A program made the position numbers and the translations under genes. A DNA stretch of 64,000 nucleotides from Podospora bellae-mahoneyi (taxonomy: Eukaryota; Ascomycota; Sordariomycetes; Sordariales; Podosporaceae): positions 992,001 to 1,056,000 of the forward strand of contig NC_085886.1 of NCBI RefSeq assembly GCF_035222275.1, written 5' to 3'. The notes under the pieces are model-generated. The model was given only the letters and a program-made list of their open reading frames with translations, ran no database searches and was not told the origin of the DNA. Position 1 is the stretch's first letter. Every line of letters starts with the position of its first letter. Shown here piece after piece: positions 48,614-60,200 of the stretch.

Positions 48614-49723
48614 TTAGTAAATAACTGTATCCTCCGCATCCTGCACCATCACCTCGTCGTGATGCTGATCCGAGCTTCGTCGCTTCTGTTCACTGTCCTT
48701 CTCCTTCTCTTGAACCTGTTCGTTCTTCTTGGGTTGGTGGTCATCCACCTCCATCTGGGTATCTTTTGGCAGGCTGTCCTGCTGATGACGGCCATCATCG
48801 CCGCTATCGTTTTCGGAAATCGGTGCTGGTTCCCGTGGTCTGTCTCTTTCCCGACGGCCGTCTTCCTTTCTGGTATGTGCTGGTTCTCGACGATGATCAT
48901 CCTCCCTAGGACGTACAGGTGCCGGCACCGGAGCCCCCAACTCACGATATCTCCTCTCCCTCTCCCTCTTCCACACCGCCAACTCCCTATCTATCCTGTC
49001 TTCCGCATCACGGACCTGATCGCTAACTGTCCGTGATTGTTCCCGCGTTAGTTCCCAAGGGCGGTAGAGCTGCAAAAAATGTTAGTTTTATGTACCCCAT
49101 CTCACCCCACAACCAAAGGTTGAAAAACTCACAATCCTCGGATAACTCCTCGTCATCAAACACCTCGCCTTCTCCATCCAATCCTCATGCCTCGCATGCA
49201 TACTCTTCTCATCCACCTCAATCTGATTCATCATCCTCTCCCTCCTCCCCCTCTCCAACCTCTCCCGCCTGTGCTTCTCATCCTCCACCTCCTGCCTCTG
49301 CGCCCTCTCATGCTGCCTCCGCTCGATATCCTGCCTCCGTTTATGCAAATTACTACCTTCCCTCGTCTGCCCGCTCAAAGTCCCCAAAATCCCACCAAAC
49401 AGCCTCTGGCCGCGCTTGCGCTCTTCCTGGGTGACTGACTTTTTTGGTGGTGGGGCCAGCGGTTCCTGCGGTAGCGGGGCCGGTTGGCGGTAGCTGTCTC
49501 TTCTTGGGTAAGAAGAGTTGGGATGTCTTTGGTGGAATGGACTGCGGGATCGGTTGTCATAACCTAGAGGGTCTTCTTGGTGAGGAGGTCCCCTGTGATC
49601 ATCATGGTAGTCTGGCAAATCGTCGACACGTGAGCGCTTGGCTTCCGCGTTGGAGGGTGGTGGGCTGGGGGAGGCTTTTCGCTTGTTCCTGTTCCTCGAG
49701 GGGAATTCTTCAAGTTCGGCCAT
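48614..49723 (-). CDS. PNN: Pinin/SDK/MemA-domain protein
   Basis: Two exons, 49723..49133 and 49069..48614, with a 63-nt intron, give 348 residues. The ATG encoding MAELEEFPSRNR is used; the frame is open upstream but without another ATG. A basic, proline-rich N-terminus with SRSPF and KRSRVDD sequences precedes the pinin domain (about 105-215). Conserved elements are KRGQRLFGGILGTLSG, the RRQDIERRQHERAQ coiled-coil helix and MHARHEDWMEKARCLMTRSY. Splicing adds the characteristic LYRPWEL immediately afterwards, which confirms the intron. The C-terminal third is charged and low-complexity (RERER, REPAP, EKEKDSEQKRR). Pinin is a nuclear protein linked to the exon-junction complex and alternative splicing. 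It is divergent from RDS3, another splicing factor, 595 bp away. Confidence 0.9.
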
Positions 49724-50318
49724 TGGAGTTGATATCTGAATGTTTGGTTGACATATAAAATTGTGAGGTGTCGCGCGCACGCGAAATGGAAGTTGGGGAA
49801 ACAGTGACGATCACCTGTTCACTCGGCGCTGTCCACTTGATGCTCCGGTGTTGTCGCAACAGCAGCGAAAGAAACAAGATCGCGATCAACTTGCCCAGCA
49901 GAGCTCGTGATATAGACTATGGTCACCTCGACAACAAAATAAATAAAGAAAAGAAAGCGGAAACACACAACCCCCAGCAACCACGAAGGAGGATGAGAAT
50001 CACAGACTGGAAACCCCACGGCTTGTCCCTGAAGCTTAGCTCCAGGTGTTCTCCACAGAAGCAATGCAGCGCTAATTTGTGGAGAATGGAGAAGCAAGCA
50101 AGGCAAGGCAAGGCAAGGCTGGGCCACTGTGAACAAATGCGCCACACTGTGTTGCGCTCGCCTGCCGAGGCTGATAAATTACACCCTTTTTCTACTGAAA
50201 TCGTCGCGTATCTTTACCGCGTCCGACTATTTGCCTGCCACTTTAACGACGGCAACCTCTACCTCCCACAATTCTCTCCAGACAACCCTCATACACCCCG
50301 AACAAACCCACCGCGACC
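49724..50318. promoter_or_regulatory. Shared divergent promoter region of pinin and RDS3
   Basis: 595 bp between the two start codons. A short GGCAA pentanucleotide repeat lies at about 50099-50118. The last 100 bp before RDS3 are CT/CA-rich. Specific promoter elements were not identified; the assignment rests on gene orientation. Confidence 0.5.
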
Positions 50319-50756
50319 ATGTCCCGCCACCACCCGTACGTCCCCTCCCCATCCCCCTCAACCCGGCTAACCCCCCCTCCAGAGACCTAGTAATGTGCCG
50401 CAAACAACCCGGCATAGCCATCGGCCGCCTCTGCGACAAGTGCGACGGCAAGTGCCCCGTCTGCGACTCCTACGTCCGACCCACCACCCTCGTCCGCATC
50501 TGCGACGAGTGCTCCTTCGGCAACTACCAAAACAAGTGCGTCGTCTGCGGCGGCGAGGGCATCTCGGACGCCTTCTATTGCTTCGAGTGCACCCGCCTCG
50601 AAAAGGACCGGGACGGGTGCCCAAAGATTATCAACCTGGGGAGTTCGAGGACTGATGTACGTTTCCCCCCTTACGCTCTATATATGGCGGCATGGATACT
50701 AATATCTTTGTCAACAGCTGTTTTACCAAAAGAAAACGAATCGGACGGGGTTCTAG
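50319..50756 (+). CDS. RDS3: SF3b complex subunit Rds3/PHF5A
   Basis: Three exons, 50319..50335, 50383..50656 and 50718..50756, with introns of 47 and 61 nt, give 109 residues, the usual family length. The first coding exon is only 17 nt (MSRHH plus two bases). Family signatures are [42 protein letters not shown] and [12 protein letters not shown] followed by RTDLFYQKK. Twelve cysteines (11, 23, 26, 30, 33, 46, 49, 58, 61, 72, 75, 85) form the zinc-finger knot. Rds3/PHF5A sits in the SF3b part of U2 snRNP, next to the branch-site adenosine pocket formed with SF3B1, and is essential for pre-mRNA splicing. The last two residues differ from the basic tail of animal homologues. Confidence 0.96.
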
Positions 50757-51290
50757 TAGGGTGGTGCCCTGGGCTGGGCGGTTTTATTTTTTGATACTAT
50801 CATGCATTATATTTTGCGTTGCGGTGACGATTGATGTCATCTAGATGTGGCTTCAAGGAGAGAAGAAGAGCATAGAAACGGCGTTCATGGCGTTTGGGAG
50901 CAAGGAGAAAAAAGAAACGGACATTTGTCATTATATACCCCTTGCGAGCGTGGGAGGACATATATTCTGTCATGAATAAACACACTGCAGATTTCAAGTC
51001 CAATGAGTACCCAAGTGGAATACTTTTGTTCTTTTTTTGTCTTCTCCTCTCTGCGCTATACTAGTCTTATACTGGAAACTGATATTATTCTTCTCTTTTC
51101 TCATCTCCATCATGATGATGCAACAAGTCTTGCGAAAATACAACGTGCATAACAAGGAAAACAAATTAAGTGGGTAAAAACAAGACCGGAAGAGAGCGCC
51201 CCAGCTCGCGATGCAAAGAAGAATCACAACACAACATGATATACAGCCCACAACCCATTAACGGGATACAGCCACATGCCCACAAGTCAC
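50757..51290. other. Convergent 3' region of RDS3 and PEX26
   Basis: 534 bp between convergent stops, AT-rich and consistent with two 3' UTRs. No coding frame or structured RNA recognised. Confidence 0.5.
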
Positions 51291-52856
51291 TCAGATATAG
51301 CTGACCTTGGTCCCCATCCCCGCCGTGGCAGCCACCTTTCCCCAAGCAACCCCCACCAGCCTCATCACCCTCTCCCTCGTCCTCTTCCTCCCAAACACAA
51401 CCACCAACCCAATAATAAACGCCAAAAACCTATACATCGCAAACGGGTTCATCTGCCACGCCTTGGCAAACTGATCCACCACCCCCTTCAAATTCCCCAA
51501 CACCACCGTCGCCCTACTGGCCAACGTCATGGTCCCCTCACTATCCCTCCTCGCCTTCCCCCCCGAAGGACCCCCCACCGGCATCTTCGCCCCCGCACCA
51601 CCCCCCTTCTTGATACTACTAGGCGGCACCTTTGCCAACCCCCCCTTCCTCTTCTTCACCCCACCACCACCACTACTCGTACTACTGCCCCCATCATCCA
51701 GCCCAAAATCCCCCTCCGTCACCCCGCCCTTCCCCTTTGTCTTGCTCTTCCCCGCAATCCTCTCCTTCCTCTCCTTCTCCTCCTTCTCCCTCCTCACCCT
51801 CTCCTCCTCAAGCCTCTTCCTTTCCCTCTCTTCATTCTCCGCCCTCAACCTCCTCGCCTCCTCAATATCCCTCTTGATCCTCTCCTCATTCTCCTTCCTC
51901 TTCAGCTCCTCAATTCTCTCAAACTCCTTTTGCTCCTCCTGCAGACTGTCCAGCGCCTGCAGGAACGCCTCACGACGCTCCTCGTCCAGGACGGGGGAGA
52001 CAGAGATGAATTCCTTGGCGTAGACCCACTCCTGGTTGCGCGGGAGGACGTGCAGGGTGTATAGTTCCAAAAGTTTGAGGCGGGAGGCCAAATCCCGCGG
52101 GGTGTCGGTGCCGTTGCCTCCATTGCGGGAGATGACGCTGTTGGAGCGCTCACGGAGGTGGGGAGGACGGGAGCTGGATCGGGAGAAGTCTGCCGATGTG
52201 GGAAGGGGGGAAGGGGGAGAGGAGAGGTAGGTTTCTAGGCGGGTTTGGGTGTGGGTTTGGGTTTTGGCGTGGGCTAGGAGGAGGGTTGCTCTGCAGTGGG
52301 GTGGTTAGTTATTCGTCGGGAGTGAAGGGTGGGGGGAGGGGGGGACATACAAGTTGATTACCACATCAGCGTCAACATCGCCTTCTACCCCGTGATAACC
52401 ATTCTTTACCACCTCCTCCCAAATCTCCCCATCCTTGACTTTGTGGCACAAGGCGCGCCACTCGGCCGTCCCAAAGGCGGCTTTACCCTCTTCGGAATCG
52501 AGCTCGAGGATCGCGTTGAGGATGGTCAGGTACAAGGACCATACTTTGATGCGGGAAGACCGGGAAGCTTTCGCTGCCGGGGCTGGGTCGAAGGGGCTGT
52601 TGGGGTCATTTTCGATTTGGGGGACGGGGGAGACCAGAGGGAGAACGGTGGAGAGGGCTTCTGGCAGACGACGCGTGAGGAAGAGAGTAGAGGCTTGTCG
52701 ATAGGTCTTTGTGATGTGCGAGGAGGAAGAGGTGGGCCGGGGGGAGTTCATGGACGAGGAAAGGGAGGAGATGCTTGAGGTCATGAGGTTGGTGCCGTTG
52801 CTGTTGCCGTTGGGCTCGGAGCTGACAACAGATGACCGGTTGGAGGAGGGCACCAT
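51291..52856 (-). CDS. PEX26: Peroxin 26, tail-anchored receptor for the Pex1/Pex6 AAA complex
   Basis: Two exons, 52856..52351 and 52290..51291, with a 60-nt intron, give 501 residues. After a Ser/Asn-rich N-terminus, the conserved N-terminal helices contain [20 protein letters not shown] and [20 protein letters not shown]. The segment [20 protein letters not shown] crosses the splice junction and fixes the phase. A long charged helix (about 285-340, [20 protein letters not shown]) looks like a coiled coil. A single hydrophobic stretch near 454-470 ([13 protein letters not shown]), followed by basic RKRTRER, fits a tail anchor. In filamentous fungi PEX26 recruits Pex1/Pex6 to the peroxisomal membrane for recycling of the import receptor. 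Assignment is by recalled family pattern, so moderately firm. Confidence 0.8.
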
Positions 52857-52906
52857 GGTGGGAAACTGCGCGCGGGTGTGTTGTGCAGAGTTGTCAAAGT
52901 GTCAAA

Positions 52907-52942
<36 letters not shown>

Positions 52943-54946
52943 CGCGACCACAGTAAAGTGTCGTCGAATTGGGAGGTTGGGGGCTGAGGATGGACCTGAA
53001 CCAGGTTATCAAAAACACGCGCTGTGGCTGGCTGAGGTGGGCGCGGGCAGTCCAGCAACGGTGGTAGGTGGTGTGTGAATGGACTTTTTGGCTGTTTTAG
53101 TGCAGACAAGAGGCCATCGTGGTGTTTCTTCAGACGTTTTCTGATCTCTGTCCGTCCAGTCCAGCGCAAGCGGAGAAGCAGGAACATGTGCCCCCGGTGA
53201 ACCTGCGGGTGGTGGTCGTTCAAAGCCGTGCGCTCCGTGATTGCAATTGGCCGGGCTTCCTTTCTGCTGCTGGTCACCCCCCGAGCCTCGGCTATCGGTG
53301 TGCAGCTTGGCCTGTGTCTTTTTGTGGCCGCGTCGCATCAAGAGCGACCAATTAATTGGTGGGGAAGCCTGTTCGCTGGTTGCGGTAGAAAGCGACTTGG
53401 GTCTCCCGGCAAAAATGGCATGATGGAGCAAGTCTCGTGCTATCTTGCCTGAACCTCCAGATGTTCGTCGTGCTCGCTTCAGCACGTGCAAAATGCTCGA
53501 CATCATCACCAGACCCTAAGAAGTGTTAAGCTTCGCATTAAGCTAATCTGCAGGCCCGTCATTGCCATCGTGGCCATATCTCTATGGTCATGGCCGTTTT
53601 ATAACAGTCAACAGGAACATTGGGTCTTCTTGGTTTGCAGGTGGGAAGTGGAATGGGTAGACCTTGAAGGGGAAGAACAGGCGGGTTATCTCCTCCGGGG
53701 ATGTCACCAGACGACAAGCGGTGTGCCATGCGGCAGTTCTTGTCAGTCCATGATGGGTTTTTTTATCAAAAGCAATGTGAAGAACATGTCAAGATGACTG
53801 TAAATTCTCGTCACTTCCGGGTGCCCTTTACCTTCACTCGTTTGAGTTTTGTTTAACCGTCCCAAGATAATCTGTTACATAGACTTCAAAGTCATCATTT
53901 TCATCTGATCTCAAGAATTTCAGCCCCGCAACCGAGATCCGGGGAACGGTGGTGGATCCGGAGTGCCAAGATCAAATTCTCGGACGACATTTGCCGTGTT
54001 TCTAGACCAATGGATCTGGGGCCGAGTTTCTATTAACTTCAAATAAGAGAGAAAGGCTGTTCAAACAGACCCCAAGTACACCAAGAACAAGGTGGTTGGG
54101 TTGCACACCTCATCTCCTATTCTTTAAGTGAGTGTTTTAATTTCCTTCTGAGTCCAAACTGGGAACAGCATCTGTATTACAAGCTGATGAGTATGAAAAG
54201 GCCAACGAATGTACTCAACGAATTGAAGTGCTGAAGGTGGCTAGATATACATGAGGCCTGTCAAAAGCATGGTGGTAAGCAAAGCAGAGAAAGGGAAGAA
54301 CAGAGGTAATGGAACAAGGTTGCTAAGCTTCCGCAAGCATTTAAACAAAAACAGGAACCCTCTCCCACCTACAAGCAACACATGCCGTCATGTGTCAAGG
54401 CTGCTCCTTCCCCCAATCCCCAACACCATCGCTCCTTCCCTCACTGCCCTCACTCGCTCCTTCCCTTCCCGGGGAGATAAGTTCCCTTTACAAGACAGCA
54501 TTTCCCCCCAGGGACGCCTGGGGAGGGGCGAATGGCTAAGTGGTATTAGGAGATGCCCGAAACAGTTATGGATCCAGGAGCCTAACCAAACATTCAGCGC
54601 GTCGAAGTGAACCCCGAGTTCGAACCACTGACATGGCGTCAAAGTCTTTTGACTTTTTTGTAGACTTTTTTTTTTCGCAAAAGTAAACAATACCCCGGTT
54701 CCACGTCTCTTTCTTTTTGTAACCACTTTACATTTCTATTACGACTTCCTACTCGCCAACTGCCTTCTCGTCTACTGTTGTCCTGTGACTATTTCCCAAT
54801 ATATTCATACCCATCGTTGAGCCATCACCACCATCAAACAACGACAACAAGCTGCAACGATGATGAGCGAGCAGGAACGGAGCAGGCATCTCGAGTCCTA
54901 GCAAAGAACACGATCATGTATATTATTATACCAACAAACCCCCTCC
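52857..54946. other. Intergenic region between PEX26 and the Zn2Cys6 gene
   Basis: 2.1 kb containing the PEX26 promoter and leader and the transcription factor 3' flank. A TG microsatellite lies at 52908-52940, within about 52 bp of the PEX26 ATG. A region with tRNA-like A and B box sequences lies at 54533-54626 and is followed by T runs. No protein gene is supported. Confidence 0.5.
52908..52940. repeat. (TG)16 microsatellite in the PEX26 leader
   Basis: Perfect dinucleotide repeat ((CA)n on the gene strand) 52 nt upstream of the PEX26 start codon, so likely transcribed in its 5' UTR or lying in the core promoter. Confidence 0.9.
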
Positions 54947-57230
54947 TCAAGTCGGTCCCATAGGCCCCATAAACGCCGGCGAAGTAGATGTATTCGTGAA
55001 GCTCCAATCAAAATCATCCATAAACACACTCCAGTCAAACCGTTGAAACGGATCCGCCAGTCCCAAATCCACATTTGCCGTCGGTCTCGGTCCTTCATCT
55101 ATTCAAACACCCTCGGTTAGCATCTCCTCATATTGTTCTTCTGTTTGTTGTCGTCCAAACTTACCAACCCTCTCAACCCCTCCCACATTCACATTGTTAT
55201 TTTCCACCTTCTTCCCCCCATCCTCACCCCCCTCCGTCCCCCCAGGCCCAATCACCCCCCTCCCACTATCCCTCGCATCCTCCACATCCCTCTTCCACCT
55301 CCTCAAGCAATCAAACGTCAAGCTCGCCCCCAGACGATGTGTATACACGCTCACCCCCGTCCTACACCAGTGATTCGACCTTTTTCTCATCTCCCAGTAA
55401 CTTTCCAGCATGCTCGCGCATCTCACATGCAAGTCCCCTTCTTGCACAGAACATATCCTCAGCGCTCGAATCGCTTCCTTGATCAGCGCGTCAACAGTGT
55501 CTGCCTGAAACCCCTTGGTATAAGAAGACAAATGAACCCTCATCACCACGCAGATCGCCGACAAAAGAGTCCGAAACACAAAGTGAGGAGCGTAGTGCAG
55601 AAAGGCTGTTTCCCGGTGTAGTCTTGAGGCCGCTTGGTGGATAAGGGATTCGGCCGTGGTGTAGCATTTGATGAGGTTCCTTTTGAGGAGTTCGGGGCTG
55701 TAGCCGGGCAAAGGCATGAAGTAATAAGTTTGGATCTCGAGGAGGGTAGACAAAAGGGTGAAATGGTCGAGGTCTGTTACCTGTTAGCTTTGTGTCGTTG
55801 ACACCACCTCATACAGCGAAAACTGCGTACCTGAGTTGTCTGGATACAACAGCCTCTGAACCTTGGTGTACTCCTCCTCCATATACGCCACCAAGTGATG
55901 GCTCACCCCCTGAGCTTCCTCCAGCGAAGCACACATGGTCCTGCTCACCCGGTTCGCAAACCGAGCTGTTTCCAAATGCAGGTAAAAATACCTGGGTAGT
56001 GGAAACTGACTGCTGCCGTCGAGCAACTGGTCGACTGTCTTGTTGAACAATGAACTAGCTGATGGGCAGCCCATGTATGCCGATACCCGATGAGAGATAA
56101 TGGCACATCCCGCCCAAGTAAAAGTAGCCTCTTCGTCTGTCGTGTCATTCACCTCGGTGGCATGCTTGAACTCCGAATGGGTTCCCCTGCCGGTATGAAG
56201 CCCCATCAAGAAGGACGAGTTCATGGCTATCCCTGCAAAGATCATTGATGGATCAGACAAAAACCTGATTGTGGGAAAGGGCCATGTTGCTAGTAGCAAG
56301 ACAGCGTTGATGACTGATAGATCTAGTGGCGGTTGTGAGATGGCGCTCCATATTTCTGGCAGTAGGGAGTCGATCAGAAACCGAAAGGCGGTGTCGTCCC
56401 GGGAGAACCGGCGGCAGGCGGTCATGATGATGGCCCAAAAGAGGACCTGCCCTCGTTGGTAGCATGCATTTGGGTCTTTGGTGCGAACTATTGGGAGGTA
56501 TGGATGGAAGTGCTCAAAGTACTTTTCAAAGTAGTAGTCTATATCTTCCCCTGAAAAGACTCGAGACCCGAGTGCCCTTGGCTCGGCAGGGTGCTGAGTG
56601 TGGCAAGTTGTCGACGGAACATTGCTACCTGCTGGTGTAAGTGGTGGTGGTACAACAGCATTTTCGCTAGAGGCTGAGCAGAGCCTGGGCCGGCCGAAGA
56701 CGGTGCTGCTACTGGCGTTACTGACACTGATACTGGTGGTTGACAGAGACGGTATATAACTGGGTTCGGTGGAAATAGACTGGGCTCGTAGATGGAGATG
56801 GGAGGGTTGGTGATGCTGGTGAAGATCAAGAATTGTGCGAGGAGCTACCACGGCGTCCTTGATATTCTGCACTTCAGCAGCCAGTTCTTCCAGTTTACTG
56901 TGTGAGTGTATGCCGATGGTTAGTCTTGGATACTAAGCTGAGTCGAAATTCATGTTACCTCCTCCTCGACGTCCGCTTATGACTTTTATCCACCACGCAT
57001 TGGAGCTCGAGCTTGGAGCATCGTAGACATGGCTGGCCCGAGGCAGAGCTGGCATTACAGCGCACTTTGGCATCCCGGCACCGCACACAGGCGGTATTGC
57101 GTCTTATGCGTGCGTGTTCAGTGATCTCACTTGGGCGTGTCGGTCCCGGAATGTCTCGGGTGTTTTCGGGAAACCGAGGCTGGGATGGTTCGACCGGAGA
57201 GCATCTGCTGGTGTTCTCTTGCTGTGCCAT
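54947..57230 (-). CDS. Zn2Cys6 transcription factor (Leu3/War1/PrtT-like)
   Basis: Four exons, 57230..56959, 56897..55831, 55773..55165 and 55098..54947, with introns of 61, 57 and 66 nt, give 699 residues. The binuclear cluster is complete: Cys48, 51, 58, 68, 71 and 78 (C-x2-C-x6-C-x9-C-x2-C-x6-C), followed by DKSHKRTSRR. The first splice joins this to SKLEELAAEVQNIK, a short dimerisation coil. This arrangement resembles the Leu3/War1/PrtT group. The middle homology region runs from about 215 (YYFEKYFEHFHPYLPIV) to 560. The final intron has a GTAAGT donor and a TGCTAAC branch. It removes an in-frame stop and adds an acidic, aromatic tail (FDWSVFMDDFDWSF), a plausible activation domain. Targets are unknown; no biosynthetic genes are adjacent. 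Confidence 0.88.
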
Positions 57231-60200
57231 GATGGCGAATAATCTGGGGTAGCACACAGCGGTGGTGGTGTTTCCGTCGATTCAAGGAGGTGAGGTTACT
57301 GGAGACAGCAGAAACACATCTCGCCATCCCATGATTGAAAACCAAAGGGGCCCTGGCATTGTCAACAGCAACATCCTCGTGATGAGGAGGCAACAGCGTC
57401 TGAAAGCGCGCGAGATCTCGAAGCAATTGCGTGCACCCGCCTACAGCGAACTCGGCGCCAGATGCATACTAGTCCGCCCGGGTCTCTTTGGCAGTTGCAC
57501 CCTGCCGTAGCCCCGAAGCGGTAGGAAGCATGCACCCCCCCATTCCGTCTTCTGACCGGTGCCACTTTGCCGGACAGCATCCGATCTTCTGAGGTTATGT
57601 AAGGTAGGTAGACTGCCTCGTCTTCCACGTAGGTATATATAAAACTCTCTGGCCATTTCCTCTTTGCTATTAAAGCTACAAAAAGCAAGTCTTTGAAGAA
57701 GAAAGCTCCTCGTAGGGCAGACATCTTCAACGGTTAGCGGAGTTCGCTCGTCCCCTAGTGGCTCCCCCACCCGCTACCTAAGCTTAACGGCAAGTGGGGT
57801 GCAGATGCCAAGCCATCCTGTCTGTGTAAGTCGGTCACTTCAGTCCAGTGAGAGCCCTCTTCCGTTGCAACGGGCTGGCAAAACAACCCGACTCGGGGTA
57901 CTACTTCGCCGACGAAAGCCTCATGGACCAATTATTCTCAATGTAAAGGGTCTTATCTCCGTCGTGGTGGTGCTCAGGGTCTAACGACACAATGCATATC
58001 TACGACAAAGGACCCTCTTATCAAACAACAACGGTCTTGGATGGCGTTATCCAGGCTAACCCAAACAATTGTTAAACGGCCGGTATGCCCTCTTACATTT
58101 GTAATCAATCTTATCTGATTTCATGACAGGTCCTACGTCTCATAACACAGCCACAATCAGGTCGATGAAGAGGACTTAAGAATACACCTCAATAGCGATT
58201 TCGGAGGGGGTCTTGGGTTGGAGATGAACATGTGAAGTAAGACAGGGGCTTACCAAGGACTATTCGTATTATCATCCAAGCATTCTGTCTCATAGTTTCG
58301 AATCTTATCAGAAAGTGACATCTCATTTATCAACTCATTCAACGTCTTCTTATATACTTTAAGCAAATAATCTTGATCGCAAATACAAGAAACTCAGTGG
58401 CCAAAGATCACAAGTGAGATATGCACTTCTCATTTTTGACGAAGATAAGTACAAATACTACGAAGGAAGTGTCTTACGGTTCATTATATGCTCATGTTCA
58501 AGACAGCAGAGTCTCACAACAAAGCCCCGTAGCATCGTCATCAACGTTGGCTTCTACAAGCCCGGTTTATGACCGTGTGCTCTGAATTGTGTTGATTGTA
58601 TTGTCTTCCCAGGCTTCAGTCGACTTTCTAGATCTATATCAAGGGATGCTCGGACGCTAGGCTGATACAACTTAGAGGAAAGACCCTTGATAAAGCCCTC
58701 GTCCTAGTAGAAACATACAGTGGCAGCGGAAGGACATCGTGGCTGTAACCTGTTGTCCCTTCCAGGGCTTTCATGTACTCACCCAACACCAACTTTTGGT
58801 CCTCTGATACAGCATGTCTACGAGTGAAGTATAAATAAAGTATCAAAGCCATTGTCTTTCTCTGATAAATATGCAAACTCTCCCAATCATCGCATCCAGT
58901 CACCTACATGTAGGCCTCATCAACCAACAGTCCTCATACTACTCTCATGATCACAACTGCGACTTATGGTCCTCAAGAGGCCTCTCACTGAAATACCTCT
59001 ATACGCACCTCCTAGCCCCTTCTAGAAGCCCTTACCGATCATCTTAGTGCCATCACAATCTCTTGCTCAGATCACGGGAGGAACCTTCATCACTTTTTCC
59101 TCCGTAGTGCCTCCCGTAGTCCTATCCACACCTCGGATCACCACACGGACACTTTTCCCTCTTCCAGCCCACCCCTTAATCTCTATCCGTCGCCCTTAGC
59201 TTCAACAAGCCTTCTTGACAATCCACCTCCCCACTAACAACGCCCATCGATGATGTGATCTCCGCCCTCTTTTCTCTCCCCACTGTTTCCAGCCTCCTCA
59301 TCCTGATGAATCCACAAGCCTAACAACGCACAACCCCTGCCAAGAATCAACCGTTCTTTTCAACCTCGGAAATTGAGCCGAAAGAAGCATTCTGTTCAAG
59401 CGCTACTCTTTTTAGCGTGGACGTGTTGCTGACTTGCGCTAATCCGTAAAGATATGGTCAGCTTCATGCGTTTCTTTTGACTTGTACAAAGTCAATGCTG
59501 GCAAAAAGAAAAAAAAGAACATGGATGAGGCATTGATAATGAGGAAAATCTTCTCCCATCTTTGCCATGTGCTTCCATGCAGGCTGATTTTGAGATTCAT
59601 GCGTGCTTTTTTGCCATTCTTGGGTGGCAACAACGGAGGAACTTTGTCAAGTTGGGTACCGTCAACGGCATCGGTATACCGGAGCATCAAGTTACAGCAA
59701 CGACGACCGAGTCTAGACTCCCTCGCCCGGCCTCATCGGCGCTCCGGAGAGGCGGATATCGCCGGTTTCTTGTCAACCATCGTCACCAACGGTCCGAGCG
59801 GTCTGATGACACCATGGTCTTCCCTGTGGGAAATCCTACCTGTCGAATGAAGCCTGGGGATTTCCCTCCAGGATCTCTACTACCTGTCCCCCTTCTTCTT
59901 TTGGGCGGCTTCAAGTTTCAGACGTTGGTAGATCGTAGAGTTCATCCAGCCCTGCCGAGGAATGGGGCACCAGTAAACACCTTCCAACAAGTTGATCCCA
60001 ACAAGCTCTGTCCCAGGAAGAGATGCTCCCGTGATCGTAGAAAAACCAGAACAAAATTCTTAACCCATCTTTCGCCTCCCCCGCGTAGACGTCTTCTTCC
60101 TCATGATGTCAGTCCTCGCCATAGTATCCTGACAACTCTTTCATCATCCGATACCATGACTAAACCGACCCCCCCCCTCTCATCAACAATGCCCTCCCTC

